DNA of 64,000 bases, taken from assembly GCA_026018925.1 (NCBI GenBank), contig JAKSZU010000011.1:3973985-4037984 (forward strand), written 5' to 3'. Each line of letters opens with the position of its first letter. Within the stretch, counting starts at the first letter, position 1. A program made the position numbers and the translations under genes. Source of the DNA: Tupaia tana. Its lineage: Eukaryota; Chordata; Mammalia; Scandentia; Tupaiidae. Positions 1-11,083 of the stretch are shown piece by piece. Under the pieces are notes generated by a model. That model saw nothing but the letters and a program-made list of their open reading frames with translations, did no database searches and was not told where the DNA came from.

Positions 1-1245
1 GCGCTGCCATCTCTGCGGGGATCTGCTGACTTCCGGCCGTGTAGCCTGATGCCCGCGGCTTTTTCCAGTCTGCCCCCCACCCCTCCTCCCTCGCCTACAG
101 GTTTTTATTATATTTCCTTTCTTCCTGCTGATATTCCAGATTGCATTCTAACTCCATCAGTCATAGACAGTATCTGTCACCTGTCAAGAATAACGAGGAG
201 GCGTGTGTCCTCACCACCCTTCTCCGTCTCCCCTTTGTTCTCCACCCTCAGTACTGTTGATCGGTGCCCAGTTTTCAGGAACTCTGCGTAAAGTTCAGGA
301 CATTTTATTATAGCTACACAGCAGCCCTTACAACAGCTGATCGACGGCCCTTGCAGCGTTTTACCTGTGTGTAACTTAGTCACTCGGAGGGAGGAGTAAG
401 GCTGGAGAGGGAAACGCACTCCTGCCACCACACCCGTGCTTCCCGGGGACAGCCCTCCTGTCCAGCCCAGCGGTTTCTATTTTCACATGCTACCCACTGC
501 TGAAAATCATGCCACAGTTGAGTCAGCTTCATCTTTCGATCATGAATTTCCCATGTGGAAATTAAAAGAAAGGGAAAGGCGGAAACGTGCTTTCCCGCCT
601 CCTTACCGTCGTCCTGCTTCGCGGTGGCTGCTGGAGGTCCGATCCGGAGGTCCGATCCCCGCGCCCGGGGGCTGCAGGGCTGCGGCTTCCTTCCTCAGCC
701 CCGTGCAGGGGGTGGGGTCCTGCCATTTTTCGCATCTGATGTGTTCTCTCTCTTCGTTCTAAGATTCCCTGTGAGCTAGTTTGTGAACACATCCTCTGGT
801 AACTTTTTATAGGACACGGGAAGTAGACTTAAACTTTCGGGGTTCTTATAAGCCGAGAATGTTTCTGTTTCTCAGACTTGGTTGGCTGTGTGGAAGCAGT
901 GCTCTGACCCACTGCTGCCCGGAGTCAGATGTGTGTCTCATCCTCCTCCGTGACTTGGATTAATCCCCCGGAAGCCTTTGGGATCGTTTGCGCTTCAGGA
1001 GGTTGGGTCTAAACAGCGACTCGTCGTTTTTCTCCTTCGTTGGGGAGGCACTACTGGCTGAGCCTCTGCTACCGAGAGACACGGGCTGTCGCAGCTCTGA
1101 AATGACGGAAGAGTGTGTACTGATTCTTCATCTCCATGTTCTTTGTTCTTTTTCTCTTAATAGGTAGATAGGTAATTTCCCTCCTTGTCTCTTAAATGTT
1201 CTCTTATGGTTTCCAATAGTTTAGCTTTCCATTCTCCTCTGGAAG
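1..1245. other. Non-coding segment with some CpG, ADORA2B intron 1
   Basis: No repeat of the local SINE families and no recognisable exon is seen. Base composition is richer in CpG than the next 20 kb, so this may be the shoulder of the CpG island around ADORA2B exon 1, which would lie upstream of the window. That placement is inference. The short open frames on both strands have no recognisable domains. Confidence 0.4.
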
Positions 1246-1258
1246 AGTTGACTTATTT

Positions 1259-1521
1259 ATTTATTTTTTTGGAGAGGTTTTTCGTTATAGGGCGTGTGCA
1301 CTCGCCAGAAAGACAGAGAGAGACAGAGACAGAAAGCGAGAAATCACCCCCCAGGGGGGATGGCCACTCCGCAATCCCTTCTCCTCCATTCTCCTCTCAG
1401 GATCTTGGGCACGCACGCATACACGCCCAGCATGAGTTTAAGCCACTGGATCCGGGATGCGAACTGTGGTCGACTACGTGGGAGTCCAGCGACATAGCCA
1501 TTACGCTAACTGCTGGTCCCA
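1259..1521 (-). mobile_element. tRNA-derived SINE, type L
   Basis: Complete antisense copy from the T-rich tail to the head ending CTGGTCCC. It is bounded by a 13-bp duplication AGTTGACTTATTT at 1246-1258 and 1522-1534. Confidence 0.9.
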
Positions 1522-1617
1522 AGTTGACTTATTTTTTTAAGCTTTTATTTTCAATTTTAGGATTCATATGTATTTATTTATTTTTATTTATTTTTTTGGA
1601 TTCATATGTATTTATTT

Positions 1618-1884
1618 ATTTTATTTTATTTTATTTTTATTTATTTTTTTTTAGGGCGCGTGCGCTCGCCAGATACATAGAGAGACAGAGAGACAGAAAG
1701 CGAGAAATCACCCCCCAGGGGGGATGGTCACGCCACAGTCCCTTCTCCTCCATTCTCCTCTCGGGATCTTGGGCACGCATGCACATGTACCCGGCGTGAG
1801 TTTAAGTCACCAGGTCTGGGACTTGCACCGCAGACGACTACATGGGAGTCCAGCAACATAGCCATTATGCTAACTGCTGGTCCC
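1618..1884 (-). mobile_element. tRNA-derived SINE, type L
   Basis: Antisense copy with a long TTTA-rich tail. The duplication CATATGTATTTATTT is at 1603-1617 and 1885-1899. A GATTCATATGTATTTATT segment also occurs just upstream at 1561, so the target itself contained a short direct repeat. Confidence 0.85.
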
Positions 1885-1904
1885 CATATGTATTTATTTT
1901 AAAA

Positions 1905-2161
1905 GAATTGCCAAAAGGTGTGTGTACTTGCTGGGGGCGAGAGGGAGAGAGACAGAGAGAAAGGGAGAGAGAAAGCAAGAAAGCTCTCTCCCATGGAGAA
2001 TGGTCATACCACAGTCCACCACAATCACTCCATTTCCCCTTCTGTTTAAGATTGGGCACATGCACACGCACCTGGCGTGCTTTTCAAGCCACCAGATCTG
2101 GGACGTGAATCATGCTGTCAGCCATGTGATCTCACTTAACCACCAGGCCCTGGGCTGGTCC
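1905..2161 (-). mobile_element. Older L-like SINE
   Basis: Diverged antisense copy: a GAGAGA-rich tail side, a middle like the L body and a head ending CCTGGGCTGGTCCC. CpGs are largely lost. Confidence 0.7.
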
Positions 2162-2239
2162 CAGATATTTACTTTAGATTTAAGATTAAATTTTTTTGAA
2201 TTGCCTTTGTTTTTATTTTATTATAAATTAAAATATATA

Positions 2240-2387
2240 TATTTATTTTTAATTTGCTCTAGGGCACATATGCTTACCAGAAGGAGAGAGAGGGAAAGTA
2301 AGAAAGCAAGCCACCAGGTCTGGGACTCAAACTACAGTTGGTCATTTGGGAGCCCAGCGCCTTAGCATCATGCCATCTGCTGGCCCC
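2240..2387 (-). mobile_element. tRNA-derived SINE, type S
   Basis: Antisense short type: an AT-rich tail, then GAAAGTAAGAAAGCAAGCC, the B-box region (GGGACTCAAAC) and the head end CTGCTGGCCCC. Confidence 0.8.
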
Positions 2388-2399
2388 GATTTTGTTTTG

Positions 2400-2518
2400 C
2401 TTTTAGAGACAGGGTCTCTGTGTTGCCCAGGCTGGCTTCAGACTGGCAATCTTTCTGCCTCGATCTCCAGAGTAGCTGGAACTACTACCAGCATGTGCCA
2501 CCATTTCTGGCTTGAATT
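2400..2518 (-). mobile_element. 7SL RNA-derived SINE fragment (Alu/FLAM-like)
   Basis: The plus strand reads GAGACAGGGTCTCTGTGTTG then CCCAGGCTGG, and later AGTAGCTGGAACTAC. This is the antisense of a 7SL-derived monomer. It is diverged and unlike the tRNA SINEs around it. Such elements are known only from Euarchontoglires. Confidence 0.8.
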
Positions 2519-2765
2519 GACTCTGAAGAACGCACTTTGGTATTAACTTAGTTCCAGTTTCTTCCTATAGCACAAAGCGTAGCCATTCAGAACTCTTCCT
2601 CTGATGCCGTCCTCTGTCACTGGGTCTCAAGCTTCATCGTGGTGAGGCTGTGAGGGGGTGAAGGGATAAATCTGATGGCTCCGGGGAATCAGAGGTAACC
2701 ACGAGAATGGCCCACAGGCATGGCCACTGCGGTATTTTTCCTCAACACAGGTTCCTTTTCTGTTT

Positions 2766-2988
2766 TAAAATTTGCTATAGGGCATGTGTACTTGTTGGAA
2801 AGAGATGGAGAGAGAAAGCACCCCCAGGGGACATGACCACACTGCAGTCCCTTCACCTCCATTCCCCTCTTAGGATTTTGGGCACACACAGCGCCTAGTG
2901 TGTGCTTTAAGCCGCTGGGTCTGGGGCTTGAACAGGGCAGTTGGCCATGTGGGATTCAGCCACCTTAACCACCTCAGCATCTGCTGTT
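2766..2988 (-). mobile_element. Older L-like SINE
   Basis: Antisense copy beginning TTTGCTATAGGGCATGTG and ending near AGCATCTGCTG. Several small deletions are present in the middle. Confidence 0.7.
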
Positions 2989-3079
2989 TTCTACGTCCAT
3001 TCTGTTCCCTGCTATCTGTTGACTGGAGCCACTCATTCCAGCCATCTGTGTTTCTGATTTAAGACTCCACAGCACATCC

Positions 3080-3352
3080 TTTTTTTTTTTTTTTAATTTT
3101 TTTTTTTTTTTTGAGAAGTTTTTGCTATAGGGCACGTGTGCTTGCCAGAAAGACAGAGAGACAGAAAGTGAGAAATCACCCCCCAGGGGAGGATGGCCAC
3201 GCTGCAATCCCTTCTCTATTCTCCTCATGGGATCTTGAGCACTCATGTACACGTGCCCAGCGTGAGTTTAAGCCACCGGGTCTGGGACTCAAACCATGGT
3301 CGACTACTTGGGAGTTCAGTGACATAGCCATTACGCTAACTGCTGGTCCCCC
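3080..3352 (-). mobile_element. tRNA-derived SINE, type L
   Basis: Antisense full-length copy after a double T-run (3080-3112), containing the CCCCCCAGGGG core and the intact head ending GCTGGTCCCC. Confidence 0.85.
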
Positions 3353-3434
3353 TGATGATCTTATCTGCCTTCTGTTTCTAGAAATTCATCAAGATCTCTC
3401 ATTTGCTGATGTCACTCTCCACTTCTGTTTTTAG

Positions 3435-3640
3435 GATTTTTTTACAAAGTTTATTCTTATGTGAGTGAGAGAGAGAAAGATACCCGCACAGGGTCCTCAT
3501 GCCACAGTCCATCCCAGCCAGCCCCGGATCGTGGGCATGTGTGCCCAGGATACATAGGGAGGTCTCTGGACATGAGAACCCAGAACCTTCTCTAATGGGT
3601 CAGCCTCACAGATCATTGATGACTGTTGCACCACTTCTTA
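3435..3640 (-). mobile_element. SINE type C
   Basis: Antisense copy: AAAGTTTATT start, GAGAGAGAGAAAGATAC, then CAGGGTCCTCATGCCACAGT and a head region with a diverged ACCACTTCT end. Its closest relatives here are at 5383-5958, 53037-53265, 54215-54475 and 60995-61185. Confidence 0.65.
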
Positions 3641-4077
3641 TTGTCACTGTCATTTAAATGTGACTTGGGGAGGGCTGATGATTAGGTGGGACGTGGGAGG
3701 CCAATGCAGGATTTAAACCAGGAGTTTACTGGTTAGGTTTGCATTTTAAAACAGCCACTCCAGTGGACGGCCAGAGGATGGACTGGAGGGTACAAAATTA
3801 TATGGGGTAGCTGGTTGTCATCCAGGTAAGAAGGAAGAAAGTGTGGCCAGGACAGAGACCAAGGAGATGGAGGAAGAGTCCAGAGATATTTGAGACATGT
3901 GTAATGTGCACTGTACTAGAGAAGGTTGATGTCTCATGTCAGCCAGGGAGTCTGGCAGTTTGGAGCAGAGGGCCTACAGGTAAAGCCACACAACCAACCT
4001 AGAGGTCAGGACAGTAAGAGTCTTGAGAACCAAAGTCCTGGAACCACCATGAGTGAGGCCAAGAAACAGGAATAGTT

Positions 4078-4363
4078 GGGACCAGCAGTTAGCGTAATGG
4101 CTATGTCGCTGGACTCCCACGTAGTCAACTGTGGTTCGTGTCCCGGACCTGGTGGCTTGAACTCAAACCGGGCGCATGTGCGTGCGTGCCCAAGATCCCG
4201 AGAGGAGAATGGGGAGAAGGGATTGTGGTGTGGCCATCCTCCCTGGGGGCTGATTTCTCGCTTTCTGTCTCTCTCTTTCTGGTGAGCGCACATACCCTAT
4301 AGCAAACAAAAACAAAAACAAAACAACAACAAAAAAACCTCTCAAAAAAGAAAAAAAAAAGAA
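4078..4363 (+). mobile_element. tRNA-derived SINE, type L
   Basis: Sense copy from GGGACCAGCAGTTAGCGTAA to a CAAAAACAAAAC-type A-rich tail. The A box (TTAGCGTAATGG) is intact. The B box reads GGTTCGTGTCC. Confidence 0.85.
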
Positions 4364-4525
4364 ACATGGATAGTCAGGAGCCGGAGTGGGAATGCTGGGG
4401 CCCATGAGAATGTGCCTGAGTGACTGGCCCACCTGAGTGACCAGTGAGCATAGCTCATTATAGGTCACTGGCATTGCAAACTGAGTGGTGTCCTTCTGGC
4501 TGTTAGATTAGAAGGGACAGATTCA

Positions 4526-4778
4526 GGGGCCAACAGGTGATGTGGTGGTTAGGGGTGCTGGACTCCCACATGGCTGACCATGGTTCGAGTCCTGGACCTG
4601 GTGGCTTGCTTTCTTGCTTTCTCTCTCTCTCTCCCACACTTAGTCTGTCCCTCTCTAGTCAAATTCAAATAAATAAATAAATTCTTAAAAAGGGGGGGGC
4701 TGAAATACATAAATAAATAAATACATACATACATACATAAATACATAAATAAATAAATTCTGGAAAAAAAAAAAAGGG
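4526..4778 (+). mobile_element. tRNA-derived SINE, type S, first of a tandem pair
   Basis: Sense copy starting GGGGCCAACAGGTGATG. Its tail has expanded into AAATACATAC-type simple sequence at 4700-4762. It is flanked by GGGACAGATTCA at 4514-4525 and GGGACAGATTTA at 4779-4790. Confidence 0.85.
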
Positions 4779-4790
4779 GGGACAGATTTA

Positions 4791-4955
4791 AGGGGCCGGC
4801 AAGTAGCTTGGTGGTTAAAGGCACTCCCACATGGCCGACCACAGCTTGAGTTCTGGACCTGGTGGCTTGCTTTCTCACTTTCTGTCTCTCTCTGGTCAAA
4901 TTAAAATAAATAAATAAAGTAAAGTAAAATAAAATAATTCTTAAAAAAAAAAAGA
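4791..4955 (+). mobile_element. tRNA-derived SINE, type S, second of a tandem pair
   Basis: Sense copy with a 10-bp gap in the head (GGCACTCCCAC instead of GGTGCTGGACTCCCAC). It uses the same target: GGGACAGATTTA at 4779-4790 precedes it and GAGACAGATTCA at 4956-4967 follows it. Confidence 0.85.
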
Positions 4956-5451
4956 GAGACAGATTCATGAGGACTGATGGCTTGGCTGGATATTAGACTT
5001 GGGACAGGGAAGTGTCCAGGTGACTCCCACATTTCTAGGCAGCTGGGTGGTACCATCCTGAGGACAGGGAAACTTGGGGGAAAGAGTGGCACAGGGTATT
5101 TTTAAGGTGCCTGCAGGTTGAGAAGTACAGTTGGTGGTTAAGTCTTGGGGAGTTTGGGGCCAGGCAGCCCTGCTGGACTCTGGTCCGAGGTCCTCCTGGT
5201 TTACAGTGCCTAACACCTGCCTCCTCTGTAGACTCCTCCCCTCCCTCATTAAAACATACTCAAGCTCCATCCTCCCCCGTCTCTAGGCCACTGTCTTTGG
5301 CTGACCGGTCTGTTTTGCCCCAGTCCTTTCACTGCCAACTTCCCCAAGCAGGTTTCCACTGATTTCGCAGCACTGCTGACATTTTTTTTTTTTTTTTTTT
5401 AAGTTTTTCTCCTTTAGCAAGATAGACACATATCTGGCATCCCTAACAGGG

Positions 5452-5773
<322 letters not shown>

Positions 5774-5984
5774 CCCTAACAGGGTCTTGATGCCCTGATT
5801 CACCCCTACCTCCAGCCAGGCGGAATCATGGGCGCTTCTGCACCTGGTATACTCAGGGAAGTCTCCATATGTGAACCTGGAACCTTCTCATGTGGCTCTG
5901 CTTTAAAGAGAGCACCTTGTTTTACCACTGTGCCTCTGTCACCCTCTCTCCACATCCCTTTAATGTAAAGAATTATAAAGCTTT

Positions 5985-6268
5985 GTGTTGTTCCTTTTTT
6001 ATGAGAGGTTTTTGTTATACGGTGCCTGTTCTCCTCAGAAAGACAAAGAGAGACAGGCAGAAAGTGAGAAATCACCCCCCAGGGGGGATGGCTATGCCAC
6101 AATCCCTTCTCCTCTATTCTCCTCTCCGGATCTTGGGCACGCGTGCACACACACCTGGCATGAATTTAAGCCACCAGGTCCAGGACTTGAACTGCGGTCA
6201 GCTACATGGGAATCCGGCTACATGGGAGTCCAGCAACATAGCCATTATGCATGCCAACTGCTGGTCCC
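5985..6268 (-). mobile_element. tRNA-derived SINE, type L
   Basis: Antisense copy with a perfect 17-bp duplication AAGAATTATAAAGCTTT at 5968-5984 and 6269-6285. A short internal duplication (GCTACATGGGAATCCG/GCTACATGGGAGTCCA) lies in the anticodon-stem region. Confidence 0.9.
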
Positions 6269-6344
6269 AAGAATTATAAAGCTTTCTATAAAAACATTGT
6301 AGAGCCAGGTCCTGTCTGTTACACATTCCCCACCCACACACACA

Positions 6345-6455
6345 CCCAGGTTTTTGCTGTAAGGCATGTGTGATCACCAGAGAGAGAGAGAAAGGGAAAG
6401 TGAGAAATCACTCCCTGGGGGGTGGCCACACCACAATCCTTCCTCCTGGGATTCT

Positions 6456-6496
<41 letters not shown>

Positions 6497-6608
6497 GTGA
6501 ATTTCAAGCTGCTAGGTGTGAGCTTCAAGCTGCTAGGTCTGGGACTCAAACCATGATCAGCCACATGGGAGTCCAGCACCTTAACTGCCATACCACCTAC
6601 TGGCCCCC
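6345..6608 (-). mobile_element. Type L SINE with internal CA expansion
   Basis: Antisense copy. A CA tract replaces the alternating CACGCACGCAC stretch of the body. TTCAAGCTGCTAGGT is tandemly duplicated at about 6502-6540. Confidence 0.85.
6460..6495. repeat. (CA)n microsatellite inside a SINE
   Basis: An uninterrupted run of CA dinucleotides at the position where intact L copies carry alternating purine-pyrimidine sequence. Confidence 0.95.
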
Positions 6609-6619
6609 TTTTTGTTATA

Positions 6620-7075
6620 CTTCTTAAACCCTCCCTCTTCCCTTCTCTTTGGTCCTATTTTCCCGTTTACCCTGTTCCAGGATGCCAGTCCCCCATCTGG
6701 CCTCTGCATCCACACTTGCCCTTCTAGCCCATTCTTCAGAGCTGCAGTCTTTCTGAAATGAAAACCTGGCCGCACCTCCTTCCTCTACCTGACGCTCCCT
6801 AAGGCCCCAGCCTCCCACTTGCCCCTATGCCCTTCCTGGTCTGGGGCCTATGACTGCTGCTGGCCTCATCCTGCCCCCATCTCGCCTGTTTCTTGGCCTG
6901 GCTTCTCAGCATCCCTGTCAATTCCTGGAACGTACTGAGCTCAGGCCCTTGCACGTGCTTCTCCCCCTCCTAGAGTGTTCTGTCCTTCTACCTGCTGGCT
7001 CTTCTTTATTCTTACTGTGCCCCTGAAAGTGATACTCCCTCTGGGAGGCCCCGGGATTCCTGTGCAGCGCTTTGC
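6620..7075 (+). mobile_element. Probable L2-type LINE remnant
   Basis: CT-rich sequence with the order CTTGCACGTGCTTCTCCCCC, GTGATACTCCCTCTGGGAGG resembles the L2 3' region. This is an assignment from memory; no open frame survives. Confidence 0.45.
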
Positions 7076-7270
7076 ATGCTTTACCTGTAGCACACACGCC
7101 CATGAACTGGGGCTGGCTGAGGCTGGTAGTTTTCCCATGTTTTCTTGCTTGTGATTTGTTTAAGGGTTGCTGACCCTTCTTATGAGCAGGTGAATGGCTA
7201 CTGTTCCCTCATTCTCCCCAGTAACTTTGTCCAGTCACTGGCTCGTGCCATATTTATAGAACTGGTCATC

Positions 7271-7302
7271 TGTGTGTGTGTGTGTACGCGTGTGTGTGTC
7301 CA
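7271..7302. repeat. Short (GT)n repeat
   Basis: TGTGTGTGTGTGTGTG, then ACGC, then TGTGTGTGTC. Confidence 0.85.
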
Positions 7303-7586
7303 GGGCGGGAGAAGGAGAATTAGCCGTGTTATGGATAGCTGAGCTTCTTGTCTAGAGATAAGAATCCTGTGCAGGGTGTACTGTGAAGCAAGGCAGAGGA
7401 AACTGAAGAGGTAGAAGAAAAACTAGACTGACGTCAGAAAACCAACAGGGAGATTGAAAGGGCGTCACTAGAAGGGTTATATATAGAGAGAATATCTCTA
7501 AAATTGGCATTTTCATAAATTACTGGCAATCTAGTTTTTATATCACAGGGATTTAAAAAAAATTACAGAATGAAGGCAGTAAATGT

Positions 7587-7685
7587 GTGTGGTTATCTAG
7601 GTCTCCAGACACAAACCTGGAACCTTCCCACATGGGTCATCCTCACAGAGTAGTGTGTTTTGCGCCATCACCCAGCTCTTTTTCC
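7587..7685 (-). mobile_element. SINE type C, head fragment
   Basis: Contains GTCTCCAGACACAAACCTGG, AACCTTCCCACATGGGTC and CACCCAGCTCTT, matching only the head half of antisense C copies. Confidence 0.5.
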
Positions 7686-7739
7686 CACAACTTTTATATT
7701 GCAAAACAAATAACAATGAATTATCTTGCATTTGCCTTT

Positions 7740-7995
7740 TTTTTTTTTTTAAAGAGAGATTTTCATTCTAGAACATGTGTGCTCACTGGAGAGACAGAGA
7801 GACAGAAAGCAATAAATCACCCTCAGGGGGATGGCCATGCTGCAGTCCCTTCTCCTCCGTTCTCCTTTTGGGATCTTGGGCACGCACGCACATGCACCTG
7901 GTGTGAGTTTCAAGCTGCCGGGTCTGGAACTCCAATTGCAGTCAGCCATGTGGGAGTCCAGTGATGTAACCACCATGCCATCTGCTGGTCCCCTC
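7740..7995 (-). mobile_element. tRNA-derived SINE, type L
   Basis: Antisense copy flanked by CATTTGCCTTT at 7729-7739 and 7996-8006. It is moderately diverged, with GATTTTCATTCTAGAAC in the tail region. Confidence 0.85.
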
Positions 7996-8091
7996 CATTT
8001 GCCTTTCATAGAAATTCAAGTTAATATTTGCTTCCTTTTTCTCTTTCATATAGACATGCACACACATATGGCTGTCATTCAGGAATTTTTT

Positions 8092-8108
8092 CTTTTTTAA
8101 AAATTTTG

Positions 8109-8151
<43 letters not shown>

Positions 8152-8303
8152 AGAAAGCATTCCACGTAGGGAATGGTCATGCTTTAGTCCCTTCTCCATT
8201 TCTCCCTCCTTTCTAGATTTTGGATCAACAGGTCTGAGACTTGACCATGTGGTCAGCCATTGCGGGTTCCAGCTGTCCTAACCACTACACCACAGTCTGG
8301 CTC
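8092..8303 (-). mobile_element. Older L-like SINE with GA expansion
   Basis: Antisense copy whose CT-rich body segment has become a GA run at 8110-8148. The remaining body reads GGTCATGCTTTAGTCCC and the head ends CACAGTCTGGCTCC. Confidence 0.7.
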
Positions 8304-8319
8304 CACACTCAGGAGTCTT

Positions 8320-8508
8320 TTTTTTTTTTTTTTTTAAAGAATTATTTTATTTAACTTTATTTATTATTATATCATTATTATTTTTCAGTTTGATCAGAGA
8401 GAGAGAGAGAGGAAGTGAGAAAGCAAGCCACCAGGTCCGAGACTTGAACCGTGGTCAGCCATGTGGGAGTCCAGCGCCTTTAACCACCACGCCACTTGCC
8501 AGCCCCAA
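8320..8508 (-). mobile_element. tRNA-derived SINE, type S
   Basis: Antisense copy with a perfect 16-bp duplication CACACTCAGGAGTCTT at 8304-8319 and 8509-8524. The B-box complement GGACTTGAACC-like region and the head end GCCAGCCCC are clear. Confidence 0.9.
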
Positions 8509-8524
8509 CACACTCAGGAGTCTT

Positions 8525-9050
8525 AACAGATACTATAATCTACGGTCAGACGTCCCCAATTATCCCAGTAATATTATTCATAGTATTTTTTTTAATCCAG
8601 ATTCCAGTGAAAGGTCATGCTTCCATTTCATGTGTTCCTTTAATCTGAAAACAGTTTTCCCATCTTTTGGGTTTTGGTCTTTTAAGACGTTTTGAGGAGT
8701 CCACGGGTTATTTGTTTTTTAGATATTCCCTTAATTTGGCTTTGACCATTTCCTTGTGGTTATAATCAGGTTAAACGTTTGTGGTGGCAATACTGTCTGT
8801 GGGAGTGATGTGTCCTTCCCTGTCACCCAATATTGGTTTGTCCGTTGTTAAATCTGTACGTTACATTTGATCACATAAATGAAGACTGTCTGCCAGGGTT
8901 CCTTATTGTGAAGATAGGTTTTCCTCATTGATGATCTTTGCCTGAATCAGTTGGTTGTAAAATGGTAATTTTCTTTTTTTCCTCATTCCTTCTGCATTTA
9001 TCACTTTGCAGTCTGCTGTAAAGAAGTGTTTTAAAAACTTTTTATGCCTG
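8525..9050. other. Intronic sequence without recognised elements
   Basis: AT-rich intron of ADORA2B. I see no exon, RNA gene or local SINE here. Confidence 0.5.
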
Positions 9051-9059
9051 CCCTTAAAC

Positions 9060-9255
9060 TTTTTTTTTTTCTTTTTTTTTTTTTTTTAAGTGTCTTCCTA
9101 TGTCCTGATCCTCCTGCCTTAACTGCCTAGGTGGCTAGGACTACAGGCACATACAAGCACGCCTGGTCCTTGGGACTAGGCCTTGCTGTGTTGTTCACAC
9201 TTGGCTATGAACGTGTGATCCTCCTGCCTCAACCTGTGCATGCTACTGTGGCTAG
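9060..9255 (-). mobile_element. 7SL RNA-derived SINE, degraded dimer-like
   Basis: After T-runs the plus strand reads GATCCTCCTGCCTTAACTGC, GGCTAGGACTACAGGCACAT, then a second GATCCTCCTGCCTCAACC. This is the antisense Alu-type pattern appearing twice. Confidence 0.7.
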
Positions 9256-9503
9256 GCTATTTATTTATTTACTTATTAAATGAGAGACACAGAAGGGAGG
9301 AAGATAGGTACCTCTGGAGAGGCTCACTGTGCGATCCTCTGCCCCAGCCTACCAGCTAGCTAGATGACAGGCCTGCACGACCACGCTTGGTGTGTTCTAT
9401 TTAATAACTGGCCCTGGATCCAAACCTGGGCCTCTCATGTGCTCCCAGCCTCACACGTGGCGTTCGCTCTACTTTATGCACCACTATAGCGGGGCCAAAA
9501 TGA
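9256..9503 (-). mobile_element. Diverged SINE resembling type C
   Basis: An ATTTATTTATTT start, a GAGAGACACAGAAGGGAGG segment and a head-like end with CCAAACCTGGGCCTCTC and a final GCGGGGCC. Similarity to C copies is partial. Confidence 0.4.
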
Positions 9504-9617
9504 TTTTTTCATTATCATTATGAGCTTCTGAGACTTTGTTTTCATTCAGTGAGTTTTAATTCATTACTGGTAGTTGCTCTTGCAAGGTCACTTGCTTGAG
9601 TGTTCCCATCAGTTTTT

Positions 9618-9775
9618 AATTTTTAAAACTGTATTATCATTATCATTATTATTTTTTAATTCACTGAAGAGAGAGAGGTAAAGTGAGAAAGCAAGCTGTC
9701 AGGTCCAGGACTTGAACTGCAGTCAGCCATGTGGGAGTCTGGGGCCTTAACCGTCATGCCACCTGTTGTCCGCCT
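9618..9775 (-). mobile_element. tRNA-derived SINE, type S
   Basis: Antisense copy flanked by ATCAGTTTTT at 9608-9617 and 9776-9785. The head ends CCTGTTGTCCGCC. Confidence 0.85.
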
Positions 9776-9818
9776 ATCAGTTTTTGAGCACTTTCTTATT
9801 TTCTGGCACAGGAAGCTA

Positions 9819-9894
9819 TTAGGTTGTCGGGAGAGTCATGATGTATTTTTGTTTTTCTATGCAAAAATACATCATGACTTTCCTGACAGTCCAA
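9819..9894. mobile_element. Palindromic mariner-type MITE
   Basis: A 76-bp near-palindrome flanked by TA on both sides (9817-9818, 9895-9896). The left arm starts TTAGGTTGTCGGGAGAGTCA and the right arm ends ATGACTTTCCTGACAGTCCA followed by A. Size, TA target and hairpin form match non-autonomous Tc1/mariner elements such as human MADE1, but the sequence differs. Relatives are at 19809, 55905 and 58344. Confidence 0.85.
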
Positions 9895-10052
9895 TATACC
9901 TGACTCAGTTTGTACTTTATAGCTTATTCCAAAGCGCCCTGGTTCCTTTCAGTGAATGATGGTATTTGGAAGCCAAGATTTGGGTAAATGTGCTCATTGC
10001 TACTGGAGTAGAATTTCCTCTGGGCCCCCAACTAAACAGGGCTAGGAGATTT

Positions 10053-10290
10053 AATTTTTAGTTTTGCTATAGGGTACATGTGCTTGTTGAAGAGAGGGAA
10101 AGTAAGAAATCACTCCCCAGAGGAGATAACCCTGCCACAGTCTCTTCTCCATTCTCCTCTTGGTATGTTGGGCACGCATACGCACACACCAGTGTGATTT
10201 TCAAGCCACTGAGTCTGGGACTCGAACCATGAAGTTGGCCATGTGGGATGCAACTGCTTTAACCTGCACAGCACCTGCTGGTCCCAAGAT
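10053..10290 (-). mobile_element. tRNA-derived SINE, type L
   Basis: Antisense copy beginning TTTTGCTATAGGGTACATG and ending CACCTGCTGGTCCC. Confidence 0.8.
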
Positions 10291-10879
10291 TTTATTTAAA
10301 AAAATAATGAGTTGCAAGAACTCTTGCTTATAGTAGAATGCCATCTCATTAATGAGAAAGAATGACTGAGTGAAAGAAATCACTATTTGGCGTCTATCAT
10401 AGTAATAACGGACTTAGGCAGAAATCACCAAGTCAGTCAGTCATGGGTGAAAATTTGGTGAGGAGTAAAATATTCACCATGTCTCAAAATATCTCCCACA
10501 AGATGCTACTAATTAAATTGGGGAAAAGAGGGAGCCACGTGTCTGAACTTGGTTTAGTGGCTGAGGACCCAGGCCTGGGAAGAACTCTGGTGACCATACC
10601 TCGTTATCTAGGGGCAGGCAGTATTGGCCTTTCCTGTGACTGGCCTGTAGCCATGACGTTCTGCAGAGACAGGCAGTTTGCCTTCAGTGCGTTTACCACA
10701 GTTGGCAGAGAGATGCCTTCCTCCCACTCCTAGACCTGAACTTCATGTAAGAAAAAAAATTGTATCTACTCTTTTTCTATCAACAAGAGTAGTTTTACTT
10801 CTTCCTAAAAGGTTTGGTGGAATTTGTAAGCATAGTCATCTTTGTCTTAAATCTTCTTTGTGGGAAAGTATTTTTGTTT

Positions 10880-11040
10880 TGTTTTGTTTTTGCTAGAGGG
10901 CCCATGTGCACACCAGCAGGAGGGGAAAGCGAGAAAGCACCTCCCAACAGGTCATGGTTATGCCATAGTCCCTTTTCCATTTCTCCATCCTGTTAGGATT
11001 TGGGGCACACATGCACAAGGGCCCAGTGTGCTTTTTTTCT
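10880..11040 (-). mobile_element. L-like SINE lacking its tRNA head
   Basis: Antisense tail and body only (TTTTTGCTAGAGGGCCCATG to GGGCCCAGTGTGC). It stops before the B box and is followed by a CAAAA-rich tract. Confidence 0.65.
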
Positions 11041-11083
11041 TTAAAAAACAAAACAAAACAAAAAAAACAAAACAAAACAAAAA

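Larger units (their letters stand above)
3730..5130 (-). mobile_element. Ancient L2-type LINE remnant, interrupted by SINEs
   Basis: The non-SINE pieces (about 3730-4065, 4370-4510, 4960-5130) read like antisense L2 open-frame sequence, for example GTGACTCCCACATTTCTAGG followed by AGCTGGGTGG. The match is from memory of the L2 consensus. Three SINEs break it. Confidence 0.5.

Noticed and set aside
1..800. ADORA2B exon 1 in the CpG-richer start of the window
   Set aside because: No frame gives the conserved N-terminal transmembrane segments or the DRY motif region. Exon 1 must be upstream.
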